Shown: positions 46,013 through 57,417, counted from the first letter of the stretch. The stretch is 64,000 bases of DNA from Terfezia claveryi (GCA_015179025.1 WHUX01000045.1:62001-126000), one strand, 5' to 3'. Notes: generated from the sequence alone by a model not told the origin. Translations and numbers: made by a program.

Positions 46013-48544
46013 TCAAGTCCTCCTCCGCAGTACTATACTATCTATTAAATCATCCAAATCGGACCCGGCAGCAGCAGAAGTGGTAGAAGCTGAATAAGAA
46101 ACAGAAGCGGCAGAAGAGACAGAAGCAGAAGCGGCAGAAGAGACAGAAGCAGAAGCGGCAGAAGAGACAGAAGCAGAAAGACGAGAGGAGCGACGAGTTG
46201 TGTTAGAGGTAGAGCCTGAAGGAGAAAGAGACAGCAGAGAATGCATAAGTGTAGGTGCAAGTGTAGTACGTGAAACTACAGCATGGGTATTGCGTTCCTC
46301 AAAGGCAGCAAGATTAAGATATACTTCAGCCTGATCGAGGCCCTTGCCCCGGTGGCAATAGTTGGTGCATTTAGAGCCAGATTTAAAGCACTTGCATCAT
46401 TTCGTTTGGCAGGTAGTATTATTGCTGCAAGCACAATATAGAAGCACCTCTGTTGCTTGAGAGGCCAGAGCAGCAGCATGGTGGAGGGTGATCACTGATG
46501 AATTGCTTGTAAGATCCAAAGTTGAAGCTAAAGAAGGTGTAAGTCTTTAAGAATATGAAGATTGATATTAAGGATTAGATACATACCCACAAGCTTAGAA
46601 ACCCGGTTGAGTTCGCCAGTTGGATATAATCGATCTAAGATACCATACTCTGTCTGTAGTTGATATCTACCAGAGTGTGGCTGATGTATAACACGAGCAT
46701 AAAGCCTGGATGGTCTAGAGTACTCCAGTCTTCCCTAGGAATCCGCAGTGAAACAACTGTATTGGGCTCAAAGGACTCAATAACAAATCGTTTATTATAA
46801 CGATTGGCCATTTAATCTCGAGTCTTTTGGGCAACAGCAGTATTGATTCCTCTGCTTCCGTTAGTACAATAGAAGAAGATGCAGCAGTAGCATCTGGAGT
46901 TACAGCAGTAACCTCTGGAGTTATGGCAGAAACTTCTGAAGTTGTAGCAATAACCTCTAGAGTTATGGCAGTAATCTCTGAGGTTGCGGCACTAATCTCT
47001 GAGGTTGCGGCAGTAATCTCTGAGGTTGTGGCAGTAATCTTTGAGGTTGTGGCAGTAATCTCTAAGGTTGCGGCAGTAACCTCTAGAGTTATGGCAGTAA
47101 CCTCTGGGGTTGCAGCAGTAAACTCTGGAGTTGCGGCAGTAAATGCTGGGGTTGTGACAGTAACCTCTGAAGTTACGGCAGTAATCTCTGGGGTTGTGGC
47201 AGTAACCTCCAACAATACTGGATCAATTGGGATTAAGTAGCTTGGTGGTGGAGTTGTACTTGAGGTTGCTACTACTGCTATATTTGGGGGCGGGGTTGCT
47301 GCTAGTGCTAGTGCTGTACTCAGGAGTGGGGTTGCTGTACACAAGGGTAGGGTTGCGGTACTTGGGAGTCCTGTACTCGAAAATAATGGCTAGAAAAAAT
47401 ATTAGCAAAAAAAATTTACTAGTATGCAAGGTTATTAAATACTTGAAAAGCCTCATCATTATTATCAACAACCTCATCCTCAATATCTTCTACCTGTACA
47501 TCGGTACCCAGTATAACTCGGTCCTCCCATCGAGGTTTCCGGTTATAAAATATTTCATAGGGCATCTTGCCACCTAATGATGAGTGGCTTTGTCTATTCA
47601 TTGCAAGGGCAATATCTGGCAGTGCATCACTCCAGCCCTGGCCATCATGGTCTGTAAGCCAGCAATGTAATTTGGTCTTCATCACTCCATTTGCTTGTTC
47701 AACCAGCCCCTGTGTCTGTGGATTCGAGGCCTACCATTAATTATTTTAACCCCATATTTCTGCAATAATATCAAAAGAATACTCTTAAACTCAGTTCCAT
47801 TATCACATTGTAGGATGTGAGGAACTCCAACAATCCCTAGCCATTGAGCTATACACTTAGAAACTCCAGCTGCTATTTTGTTAGGAAGAGCATAAAGAAA
47901 TGAGTATTTGCTACAATGATCTTTAATGTGCAATATCCAATGGTTTCCATCATGAGGGGTAGCTCTCATATCGACAAGGTCAATCTGGACTCACTCCAAT
48001 GTATAGTATGACTTAATAGGTTCCAGTAGAGCTCGAGAGTTTGAAGGAGGGCTCTGAATGCATGTAGTGCAGTGTTTTAGAAGCCAATCAACCTCATCTC
48101 TAGAGATTCCATAAAATCTTTGATGAACAAGATCAAATGTTTTTTTTACTCCTGCATGTTCGCAACGAAGATGGCAGTCTAAAATAGATTGATATACTTC
48201 TTCCAGTCTAAGGACTTGCCTATAATACTAGAATTAGCTTTTAGAATCTTTTTATAAATACTGTAAAGATCTTACCGCTGCGGATGTCTAGTAACTACCT
48301 TCCGCCATAATTTCCCATCTACTAACTCATAATTGTCAACAGCATCATGTCTTGAATTTGACCATTTCTGCCTCTCATATTTGACTGTAATATGCTCGGG
48401 AATTTTGGCATCAGGGGAGGTCAGAATAGATATATATTTATTATATTTATTGATGCCGAAACGGGTGCGGTTGAGGTTTTCATCGGACTGCATCCAAGCC
48501 TGGAATGCTTCCTTAGTAACATCAGGAAAAATAGAGGTAGACAT
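46013..48544 (-). pseudogene. Stand-alone integrase, GINGER/GIN-like, with C-terminal CXC domain (four exons)
   Basis: Introns at 48275-48220, 47442-47390 and 46586-46528 (GTAAGA, GTATTT, GTATGT donors; GCTAAT branch sites in the first two) restore one reading. Order: N-terminal region; HHCC zinc module (CHLRCEHAGVKKT..HCTTC, near 48170-48070); integrase core with Asp in VQIDLVDM, Asp in QCDNGTEF and Glu in GLVEQANG; MPYEIFYNRKPRWED; a Thr/Glu/Val repeat (47215-46840); an SH3-like IN C-terminal module (PREDW..GRYQLQTEYGILDRLYPTGEL); then CACSNNTTC..CKCFKSGSKCTNYCH and a Ser/Ala-rich tail. No RT or gag surrounds it. Breaks: TGA for Trp before the first Asp, a 1-nt deletion near 47728, a TAA near 46810, a frameshift near 46690, and TGA for Arg inside the CXC domain. 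Known GINGER elements are cut-and-paste transposons with gypsy-type integrase; no terminal repeats were seen. Confidence 0.75.
46840..47215 (-). repeat. Tandem repeat coding T-x-E-V/I-T-A units
   Basis: About fifteen 24-bp or 21-bp units (plus strand GTAATCTCTGAGGTTGCGGCA-like) inside the integrase gene, between the catalytic core and the SH3-like module. It keeps frame, so it is a low-complexity insertion in the protein. Confidence 0.85.
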
Positions 48545-48704
48545 AACAGGTAGGTAGTAGGTAAGTATAGACTAGTGATTTAGGTAAAGAAGTTGTCATT
48601 ACATAGGCTTCTTATAAAGCTTTCCTTCAAAGGAACAAACCAAAATATAAAAAGCAATAATAAAGAAATATTAAACAAGCTTCAGCCTGCTGTAAGCTTA
48701 GCAG
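48545..48704. other. Short gap between integrase relic and minisatellite
   Basis: AT-rich, no gene. It contains the presumed 5' flank of the integrase gene. Confidence 0.5.
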
Positions 48705-50672
48705 AGGTGAAGTTGGAGGGGGTGAGGTTGGTGGGGGTGAGGTTGACGGACACAAGGTTGGAAATATTGGCGGGGGTGAGGTTAGCAGAGGCAATATTGG
48801 CGAATGCAGAGTTGGCAAAGGCAATATTGGCTGTCAGGGATGAGGTTGGCTCGCAGGGGTAAGGTCGGCGAGGTTGGCTGTCGTTGGCGAGGTTGGCTGG
48901 CGGGGGTGATATTGGCTGGCGGAGGCAATATTGGCTGGCAGGGGTGATATTGGCTGGTGGAGGCAATATTAGCTGGCAGGGGTGAGGTTGGCTGGTGGGG
49001 GTGATATTGGCTGGCGGGTTGGCTGGCAGAGGCAATATTGGCTGGTGGAGGCAATATTGGCTGGCGGAGGCAATATTGGCTAGCAGGAGTGAGGTTGGCT
49101 GGTGGGGGTGATATTGGCTAGCGGAGGCAATATTAGCTGGCGGGGGTGATATTGGCTGGCGGGGGTGATATTGGCTGGCAGGGGCAATATTGGCTGGCAG
49201 GGGTGATATTGGCTAGCAGAGACAATATTGGCTGATATTGGCTGGCAGAGGCAATATTGGCTGATATTGGCTGGTAGAGGCAATATTGGCTGATATTGGC
49301 TGGTGGGGGCAATATTGGCTGATATTGGCTGGCGGGGGTGAAATTGGCTGGCAGAGGCAATATTGGCTGGTGGGGGTGATATTGGCTGGCGGGGGTGATA
49401 TTGGCTAGCAGGGGCAATATTGGCTGGCAGAGGCAATATTGGCTGGCAGGGGATATTGGCTGGCAGAGGCAATATTAGCTGTCGGGGATGAGGTTGGCTG
49501 GCGGGGATGAGGTTGGTGACGTTGGCAGTCGTTGGCGAGGTTGGCTGGCGGGGGTGATATTGGCTAGTGGAGGCAATATTGGCTGGCAGGGGTGAGGTTG
49601 GCTGGCGGGGGTGATATTGGCTGGCAGGGGCAATATTGGCTGGTGGGGGTGATATTGGCTGGCGGAGGCAATATTGGCTGGCAGAGGCAATATTGGCTAG
49701 CGGGGGTGACATTGGCTGGCAGAGACAATATTGGCTGGCGGGGGCGATATTGGCTGGCAGAGACAATATTGGCTGGCAGGGGCAATATTGGCTGGCGGGG
49801 GTGATATTGGCTGGCAGGGGCAATATTGGCTTGCAGAGGCAATATTGGCTGGCAGAGGCAATATTGGCTGGCGGAGGTGATATTGGCTGGTGGGGGTGAT
49901 ATTGGCTGGCAGGGGCAATATTGGCTGGCGGGGTTGATATTGGCTGGTAGAGGCAATATTAGCTGGCAGGGGTGATATTGGCTGGCGGAGGCAATATTGG
50001 CTGGTAGAGACATATTGGCTGGCGGGGGGATATTGGCTGGCGGGGGTGATATTGGCTGGCAGAGGCAATATTGGCTGGTGGAGACATATTGGCTGGCGAG
50101 AATGATATTGGCTAGCGGAGGTGATATTGGCTGGCAGAGGCAATATTGGCTGGCAGAGACAATATTGGCTGGCAGAGACATATTGGCTGGCGGGGGTGAT
50201 ATTGGCTGGCAGGGGTTATATTGGATGGCGGAGGCAATATTGGCTGGTGGAGGCAATATTGGCTGGCAGGGGATATTGGCTGGCAGAGGCAATATTGGCT
50301 GGCGGAGGCAATATTGGCTGGCGGAGGCAATATTGGCTGGCAGAGGCAATATGGGCTGGCGGAGACATATTGGCTGGCGTGGGTGATATTGGCTAGCGGA
50401 GGTGATATTGGCTGGCAGAGGCAATATTGGCTGGCAGAGACAATATTGGCTGGCAGAGACATATTAGCTGGCGGGGGTGATATTGGCTGGCAGGAGTGAT
50501 ATTGGCTGGTGGAGGCAATATTAGCTAGCAGGGGAGATATTGGCTGGTAGAGGCAATATTGGCTGGCAGAGGCAATATTGGCTGGCAGGGGATATTGGCT
50601 GGCCGAGGCAATATTGGCTGGCGAGGGTGATATTGGCTGGTGGGGGTGATATTGGCTGGCAGAGGCAATATT
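48705..50672 (-). repeat. Left array of a 19-bp repeat
   Basis: Unit on the minus strand CCAGCCAATATTGCCTCTG with variants; the first ~160 bp (48705-48870) are degenerate. Length divided by period gives roughly 90-100 units. Each unit has the CCAAT pentamer. Most divergence is at the last 8 positions (ATTGCCTCT / ATCACCCCC). Confidence 0.95.
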
Positions 50673-50838
50673 CGCGAGGGTGTTACTCTGGAGGGCTGAA
50701 CATAATGTCGCATCCGGGAAGGATAAAAAGGCGAGATACGCGTCATTCTGCTCATTCGTAAACCGTGTGCGATTCATAAAGGCACTGCTCATGCTGCCTT
50801 CCCTCCCCCACTGGTTCGTGCTGCCCCTTCCCTCCGCT
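50673..50838. repeat. Left arm of the palindrome, outer part
   Basis: Reverse complement of about 61812-61966. The arm continues at 59809 after the inserted retrotransposon. Confidence 0.85.
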
Positions 50839-50843
50839 GCTGG

Positions 50844-51521
50844 TATAATGGAGAACGTTGTTTCATTGCTTATATAATTGATTATATACTTTTGTATTTC
50901 CTATATTACTACTATGTTATGTAACTAAGCCTCTCGGTTAAAGGACTAGCCTTCTACCACCTCCTATTGCTTTATAAGCGTCCATAGCACGCAGAATCTG
51001 CCATGGGAAGTTCCATGGCACTTGCCATATGAAGACACCCTCATTATGGCCGCGTGACCTCTGTTTAAGGCGTGTGACTCATTACTATGGCCACATGACC
51101 ATCGTTTATAGCATGTGACTCATTACTATGGCCACATGACCCTTTTGTACAGCGCATCACCTTCTGGTATGCCACCCTTTATTGTATTTATTTCCTTAGT
51201 CATCAGATCTCAGAGGAGTATAAATAGGCCACTGGATTTCCTCTGGAATCCACAGAAAGACAAGAAGCAACCAAGCAAGCCTTCAGAGCAAGCAAGCCTA
51301 TATTCCGATCAGATCAAGATCATATAGCTTAGATAGCACAAATCATATAAGATAGATTACACCAGTTAATTACTGTTCCCTTCGGGAACGTCTCACATAG
51401 TAATCTCCCTACCCTTCTGAGGTCTTACCTCAGCAGAACCGAAATACACAAACGTCCGTGCCTACGGATATAGATTGTATAAACGGTAACGAATGAATAC
51501 TGTCTAGTACCATTCATTACA
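50844..51521 (+). repeat. 5' LTR
   Basis: Begins TATAATGG (TG decayed to TA) and ends ATTACA. Contains two ~41-bp tandem units, each with TGACTCA (51075-51081, 51116-51122) and CACATGACC. Confidence 0.95.
51219..51226 (+). promoter_or_regulatory. TATA box of the 5' LTR
   Basis: TATAAATA; the same site is at 59501-59508 in the 3' LTR. The tandem TGACTCA sites (bZIP/GCN4-type) lie about 100-150 bp upstream. Confidence 0.7.
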
Positions 51522-51749
51522 TTTTTTTTAACTCACTTACCTAATCTTTACTCTTAAATCCAAGGCCTGATCAACCTTCGGATACCTTTATTACACTCAT
51601 GCAAGTGTATACAATTCGACACCCAAGTGCACATATAAAATCGATATCGTTATTCAACTAGCTAGCCAACAAAAAATCCAACAAACGAGACATCAGACTC
51701 TCAACTGCAGTACATCAACAAAAGACTTAGAAGCAAGCTAAATAGAGCT
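51522..51749 (+). other. 5' leader
   Basis: A T-run then AACTCACTTACC follows the LTR; no TGG-type tRNA complement. The 17-nt motif AAGGCCTGATCAACCTT at 51562-51578 is shared with the family-B element in the same relative place. Confidence 0.65.
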
Positions 51750-52351
51750 CTAACGGGCAGTGGTATCCCATATTAAACAATCCCACCCTCGTTCACAACA
51801 CTTTTCCAAATAAGATCGACAACTCATCTTGCACTCCTGGCAACCGCCATTACATCTGTACCTATAAATCCAGTACACCATTGAAAAACCGGCCCCCCAG
51901 GTCCCAGGAATAATTGGTCTAAACAACCAAGCGTCACAATCCCAAGGCTCAAATCTCGATGCCTCCACTGCAGCCATTTCCTCCAGAAAAGAATTACCTC
52001 CATCAGAACCTTCCTTAGGTCCAGACATCTCTACCAATACCTCTGCGCCCCCAACGTCTACCTCAACACACCAATCAGAAAACGTGACACTCTTGCCGGA
52101 AGAACAAGAATTAGATTCTAAACCAGTAGACGAAGAAAAACCAGGACCATAAAAACATCTGGATCCTGACATCCAGCCTCACCAGCCTCGTGAGCCATCA
52201 AGCCAACAGAACTGTCGGTCAAACAGAGATCATAAGGATCATCAGCCACCACACCATCAGCACAGAAAGGTGCCAAAGAAGAAAAGTAACTCGACGATCG
52301 TATCGCATAACCAGCTGCATTTGGTTGCGGACAGACGACGAAATCAGACAT
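51750..52351 (-). CDS. Opposite-strand ORF between 5' LTR and gag
   Basis: Two overlapping minus-strand readings. The first starts at an ATG at 52351, two bases from the gag ATG at 52353 on the other strand (CATAATG), and runs 77 residues (MSDFVVCPQPNAAGYAIRSS..). The second, in another frame, covers 52172-51750 (140 residues): GKSVTFSDWCVEVDVGG, an acidic/Gly part, then WLFRPIIPGTWGAGFSMVYW, a Cys-rich segment and ERGWDCLIWD. A single frameshift or short intron near 52130-52160 would join them. The K-x-VTF and GWD-x-L motifs recur in the family-B copy (18452-18853, also opposite to gag). The product is unrecognised. Confidence 0.5.
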
Positions 52352-52352
52352 A

Positions 52353-54367
52353 ATGGCGTCTGAACTTAGTAAGAAGACTAAGAGGTCGAGACGGTTAACT
52401 ATGTTACCCGAAGATATTAAGAAATTAGTAGAAGAAACTCCCAGAAAGACCAGATTTGTAGTTCCTAACACAGAAGGGGAAATAAATCTGCCATGGATAT
52501 AGAATTAAGAGAACCAGGTGGAGCAGGAACCAAACTATATTTTAGTATGGCTCTACCTCTCGCACCAGAAGAATTTTGGGAAAGACATTTTCCAACAATT
52601 GTGGAGATTTTGAAACACACTCGCTCAATGGGACATGACCAACAGTATCATCCTGATGATACTCGACTCTTAATGGAAGCCATAGTAAAACACTATTTAT
52701 GGCTAACACCTTACCCATTCAAAGAAAAAGACTTAGAAATAAATGCATTTTTAAGTAAAGAATTAAAGAAACCTGTTGTTCCACTCTTAAGGAAACCGAA
52801 TTGGGTAATACATAACTGGGAAGAAATAATGGCATTCATGATGAGCGGCACTCATCTAGAAGAATCAGCACATACTGCGGAGGATTTTTTCAATCCTAGC
52901 AAAGAACTTCCAGGAGCGTTCCTGAGAACACCAAAAGATCAATCGAAAGGCAAAGGTCGAGCACCTAAGACACCAAAAAGGAGGACTGGGTCAGCCAAAG
53001 AACCAGACGCCAAAGACCAACTACCAGAAGATATAGAATTACCAGAAGACGATGATGATCTAGATACAGGACTAGACCAACAGCAGCAGAAAACGTAAGG
53101 AGGAGGATGAGACCCCGATGATAGCGGAGATGATAGCTTGGACTCTGATAAGGCATCGTCAGTTGCAAGTCAAACTCTTAAAAGAAAACCCAAACAAGGA
53201 AAATCAGTTGAACACCAGCAATGGGAATCTATAACAGGAATGGTTACAACGAGTAACCATAAAGCAACGAATGCTTTAAAAGGAATAAAGATTGATATGC
53301 TAGAAAAATTAAGAGGAGAAGACAAAAAATGGCAAGACTCACAATATTTTGACTCTTGGGCCACAGCAATGCAACGTTGGTTTGTTCTCAAAAGAATAGA
53401 TTTAGAAGGCGCTTCAGCTCTGGAAATTGTTGGATTCAGAATGGAAGGGAGTGCGCTTACTACTTATAATCAATTCCTAAGAGAAAAAGGAAAGAATGCG
53501 ACATTCTTTGGATTCATCCTAGCGCTAAGGGATTTTCTGATACCCTCTACTAGTAAGGACATTTTGTGGAAACGATGGGAGACAGCCACACCATACAAGG
53601 ACGGACGTCATATAGGAATCAAACAGTTTGCCAACTGGCTTACTGAAATGCAAATCAAATTGATTGACAAGGATGGCAAACAATCAATATCGCAGGAAGT
53701 AAAAAGAAGAAAGTTTCTTAATCACCTGCCGCCATATATGTCAGCTACATTAATTCCTTTAATCAAAGAAGAATGGTCATATAATCAGCTCGTACATCAA
53801 GCGGAGTTATATGAAGCTTCCAAAAAGGATATTGCCCCACCATCCACAACAAATACATCCCGACGACAACACCCTCGGAATGAAAATCGAAGTCACGGTC
53901 CACGCAGGGACCAGAATCAACGACAAAAAACAGGATTTAATCCTAGCAGCAATCCCAACACCAAACCCAACACAGAAAATCGGAAGGACTCAGATTGGGA
54001 CACCATCACAAAAAAATTGGATCAGAAGACGAAGATGCAATTAATTAAAGACAAGAAATGTCTATGGTGTTGGAACCCTGGACACTCCTACAAGGACTGT
54101 AGGAAACGAAAAAATAAGGTACCCATGCGTACAGCCGCACAAGATTTAGCTATGCCGATAGCCACCAAGGATAAAAACAACAAGGATAAAATCAAGGAAC
54201 GACCCTTGTCAAGACAGGTACCAGATTTTAGCAAGGTATTCGTTAAAGCTAACGAACACCCCGCACTAGCTTTAATTGATCTCCAAACGAAGGGAGGAGA
54301 CTTAATCAATTCTCAATTTGTACACCTATACAAAATACCACTAGAAGTATCGAGAAGAAATCATTAA
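52353..54367 (+). pseudogene. Gag with C-terminal CCHC knuckle and start of protease
   Basis: N-terminal piece 52353-52501 (MASELSKKTKRSRRLTMLPEDIKK), then a frame change into 52493-53098, two stops (TAA, TGA) near 53096-53111, and the long piece 53138-54367. The capsid-like part has WFVLKRIDLEGASALEIVGF and FILALRDFLIPSTSKDILWKRW. A basic linker follows; the knuckle CLWCWNPGHSYKDC is at about 54061-54102. The reading then enters the protease: ALALIDLQTKGGDLINSQF (about 54260-54320). A frameshift near 54350 ends it. Confidence 0.85.
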
Positions 54368-54535
54368 GTACTGCAATTAAAGGCTCAAAAGGAACGATAG
54401 ACAAAGCTTGTACTATCAAACTTGATTGGATAGGTTATGTAGAAGAACGAACGTTCTATGTAGCTCATTTGACTGGATGGGACATGATACTAGGAGAACC
54501 TGCTCTCACAAAGTGCGAGCAATAATTCCTGCCCA
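54256..54535 (+). pseudogene. Aspartic protease with D-L-x-T active site, frameshifted
   Basis: First half ALIDLQTKGGDLI in the gag frame; second half STAIKGSKGTIDKACTIKLD, ERTFYVAHLTGWDMILGEPAL in the next frame (about 54356-54520). The ILG-x-P-AL motif matches gypsy proteases. Asp is followed by Leu-Gln-Thr, not Ser/Thr-Gly; the same in the family-B element. Confidence 0.75.
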
Positions 54536-54589
54536 TCAGGAACCAGTTACTATCCAACCGGAAAACATTCCACGATTCCAGCTAAGTGT

Positions 54590-56491
54590 ATGGAAGGATC
54601 TAGAACCATGGCGAATGGTATAAGATCAGCGTATACACAGGTCAGCTGTGAATCAGTCACAGATTATAGTGAACCGGATAATTGGGAAAATATTAGTGAC
54701 GCAGACGAAACCGATTCAGAAAGAGAACTCGTGACAGCTGTTTCTACGGTACAGAAACAATTCAACCCTGTAACGGAGTTTCCCTTATTATTTCCCAAGA
54801 CAATTCCACGGGAATTACCCCACTAAGAAAATTAATCACTCTATCAAACCAAAAGCAGGAGCTACTTGGATACCAAAATGGCGACCCTCAGGACATCGAT
54901 TTAGACAACAAATCCATGACAAATTAGTCGAAGAAGAAGCATCAGGTCGCATATATAGAGTAGAAAATGACACAAATGCTGTAGTCATGTTCACTATCCT
55001 AAACGAGATAAACCGGAAGAAGCCGACATGTCAATGACTGTCGAGACCGCAATTTAGCCGTCGAACCGGACACACCCCATTGCCAGATATTAATGAAGCA
55101 ATTGAACTAGTAGCGGAGAATCCCATTTGGACTAAGGTCGACTTAGCCGACGGATTTTTTAATATCAGGAACGATGAAGAATCTGAGCAACACTCTACCT
55201 TTTTATGTCACATGGGATATTTCAGAAGTAGAGTTATGCAACAAGGGGATCGTAACGCACCTGCTACCATGGTTCGCGTTATGCATGAAATTTTTAAGGA
55301 CATGGTCTATAAAAATTTAATCATCTATATTGATGATATTATTATATTCTCTAAAACGTATGAAGAACATGTAGAATTTTGAAGAAAGTACTTCAACGTC
55401 TACAGGACGAGAAATTTTATCTCAAAGAAAGCAAATGCCAGTTCTTTACTCCAAGATTGGAAATCTTAGGACACGTTTTGACATCAGATGGATTACATGT
55501 AGACCCGAAGAAGAGGACTACTATATTAACATTTCCAACTCCTACAAGAAAAAAGGATCTTAGAGGATTCCTTGGAATCGTTAATTATCTCAGCAGATTT
55601 ATTCCTGACTTGGCATCGTATGCAAGCACCCTGTCAGAACTGCAAGGAGAAACAAAGAAATGGGAATGGACAGATACTCATAACGCAGCGTTTGAAAAAC
55701 TCAAGGAACTCGTGAATTCCCCACATGTTTTAAAACCCTGGAATAATGAATCTACTGAACCCAAATATTTAGTCTGTGATGCTAGTGATGTAGGACTAGG
55801 ATCTTGGATAGGTCAAGGACCGTTGACGCACATCAGACCATCATGCTTCCACTCTAGAAAATTTAATCCAGCACAACTCAATTATCCTACCTTTCAAAAG
55901 GAATTATTAGCGATTATTGACTCATTAAAATTTTTTGAAGCACAATTGAGAGGTCACAAGTTCACTATCCTTACCGACCACAAACCGTTAGTAACCTTCC
56001 ATACTCAAACGCCTGCAAGTCAAAAATTGAGGCGATGGCAAGATTACCTAATGGAATTTGATACAGACATACAGCATACCGCAGGAAAGGAAAATTTGAT
56101 AGCAGACGCTCTATCAAGAAAGCATAAATACTTGGACACTCCCACCACCGAGGACGATTATATTTCCAACAGCATCGATCCTCCTAACCATACCTACAAC
56201 CGCAACATCTCTACCAACGCTTTAAGAACTTTCCACTCACCAGAAACCTCTACTCAGAACAATATGGTTTCTCGCGGAGCTATCAATTTCAAGCATGTCG
56301 ACTGCGACTTCAACAAATGTCGTGGAAGAGCCGAAGAACTTGGACACCATATCTTCTGTCCATACTTCGAGGGCATCCAGGATGAAGAAAGCGAATATGA
56401 CATGATGAAGGAAGAAGAGTCCTCAGACGACGAGACTCTATCACTATACCAGAAGAAGTTTTCAGCGGGTATGATCGTGTACCCAATATAA
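54590..56491 (+). pseudogene. Reverse transcriptase and RNase H
   Basis: Linker and RT start (FNPVTEFPLLFPKTIPRELP, 54590-54826). A damaged stretch 54827-55080 still reads AGATWIPKWRPSGHRF and EEEASGRIYRVEND in part. The palm (55080-55382) has WTKVDLADGFFNI, QQGDRNAPATMVRVM and YIDD. Thumb, connection and RNase H follow (55379-56491): FLGIVNYLSRF, LVCDASDVGLGSWIG, FQKELLAII, ILTDHKPLV, ADALSRK, so the D-E-D-D residues of RNase H are present. After RNase H a Cys-containing stretch (CDFNKCRG..FCPYF) leads into the spacer; a frameshift near 56440 separates it from 56497 on. Confidence 0.9.
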
Positions 56492-57417
56492 ACAAGAACA
56501 AACCCTTAACAGTTCTTGGACTAAGATATAGGCCTCCATCTTCTGAAAACGCACAACAAAATACCCTCGCTCCTGAAGAAGCGAAAGAAATTGCTATCGA
56601 CCTGGCTCATAGCAATTGGCAACAACACAAAAGGATGCACTGGTCCTTTTGCCGCGATTTTTACTGTCCAGTTCATGGCAGCTCCCACGCCATGAACAAC
56701 CGCATGTTCACCGTCGAAACATGTGCAATCTGCAACCACCACGGACATGGCAGTTTGAACTGTGACCTGACAGCCTCAGTTCTTAAGAAGGAGAAGGAAT
56801 TCCTTACGACTCGTATTGCGCATATCCTAGCCGCAAATGAGCCTCAAAAGGAACTAGCACCAGTACAACAAACGCCAGCTTATCCACCTCCACCAGCTCT
56901 CAGCCGTGAAGAAGCTATCCAGGAAATCGGAGAATGGGCAAAAAGATGGATTGCCAACAAGCCGACACAACCCACTCTCCAACCCAGCATTCAGTTCAGT
57001 AACCCTACCGAACAGATGACCAACCGACAAATGGAACAGGAGATCATGAATACTCCTGTTGCCCCACAACAACCATGGAATGCACCTCAACAACCAGCTG
57101 CAACTGCTAGCAGCAGTAACGCAATTCCAATCAACACCGCCGCCGTCACCACTCGTTCTAAAAAGCGAGTAGCCATTGACGAAGATCTACCCTCTTTCAT
57201 TCAAGACACCAAGACCTCCAGACAGCGTTGTGATTTCTGTAAGTTCTCAGGACATAATGCTTCTACATGTAAGGAGAAGAAACCCACCATCAATGACTTC
57301 AACACAAGGATCGAACCGACCCTCAACAAGCTCATTGAAGAGAAACACATCAGCGACGGATGGGAGACGACAAGGACTACTTCATCACACACTGGCTTGA
57401 CCAAGGAACAGGTATGA
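56440..57417 (+). pseudogene. Zinc-knuckle spacer between RNase H and integrase
   Basis: Open in one frame from about 56440 to 57417 (it continues upstream of its first ATG at 56635 with ITIPEEVFSGYDRVPNINKN). It has CRDFYCPVHGSSH, a canonical knuckle CAICNHHGHGSLNC (near 56730-56772), a Pro/Gln/Ala-rich linker, a basic patch (TTRSKKRVAIDED) and a second knuckle CDFCKFSGHNASTC (near 57229-57270). Integrase follows after a frameshift near 57360-57415. Chromoviruses normally carry knuckles only in Gag; the family-B element has the same arrangement with four knuckles. Confidence 0.85.
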
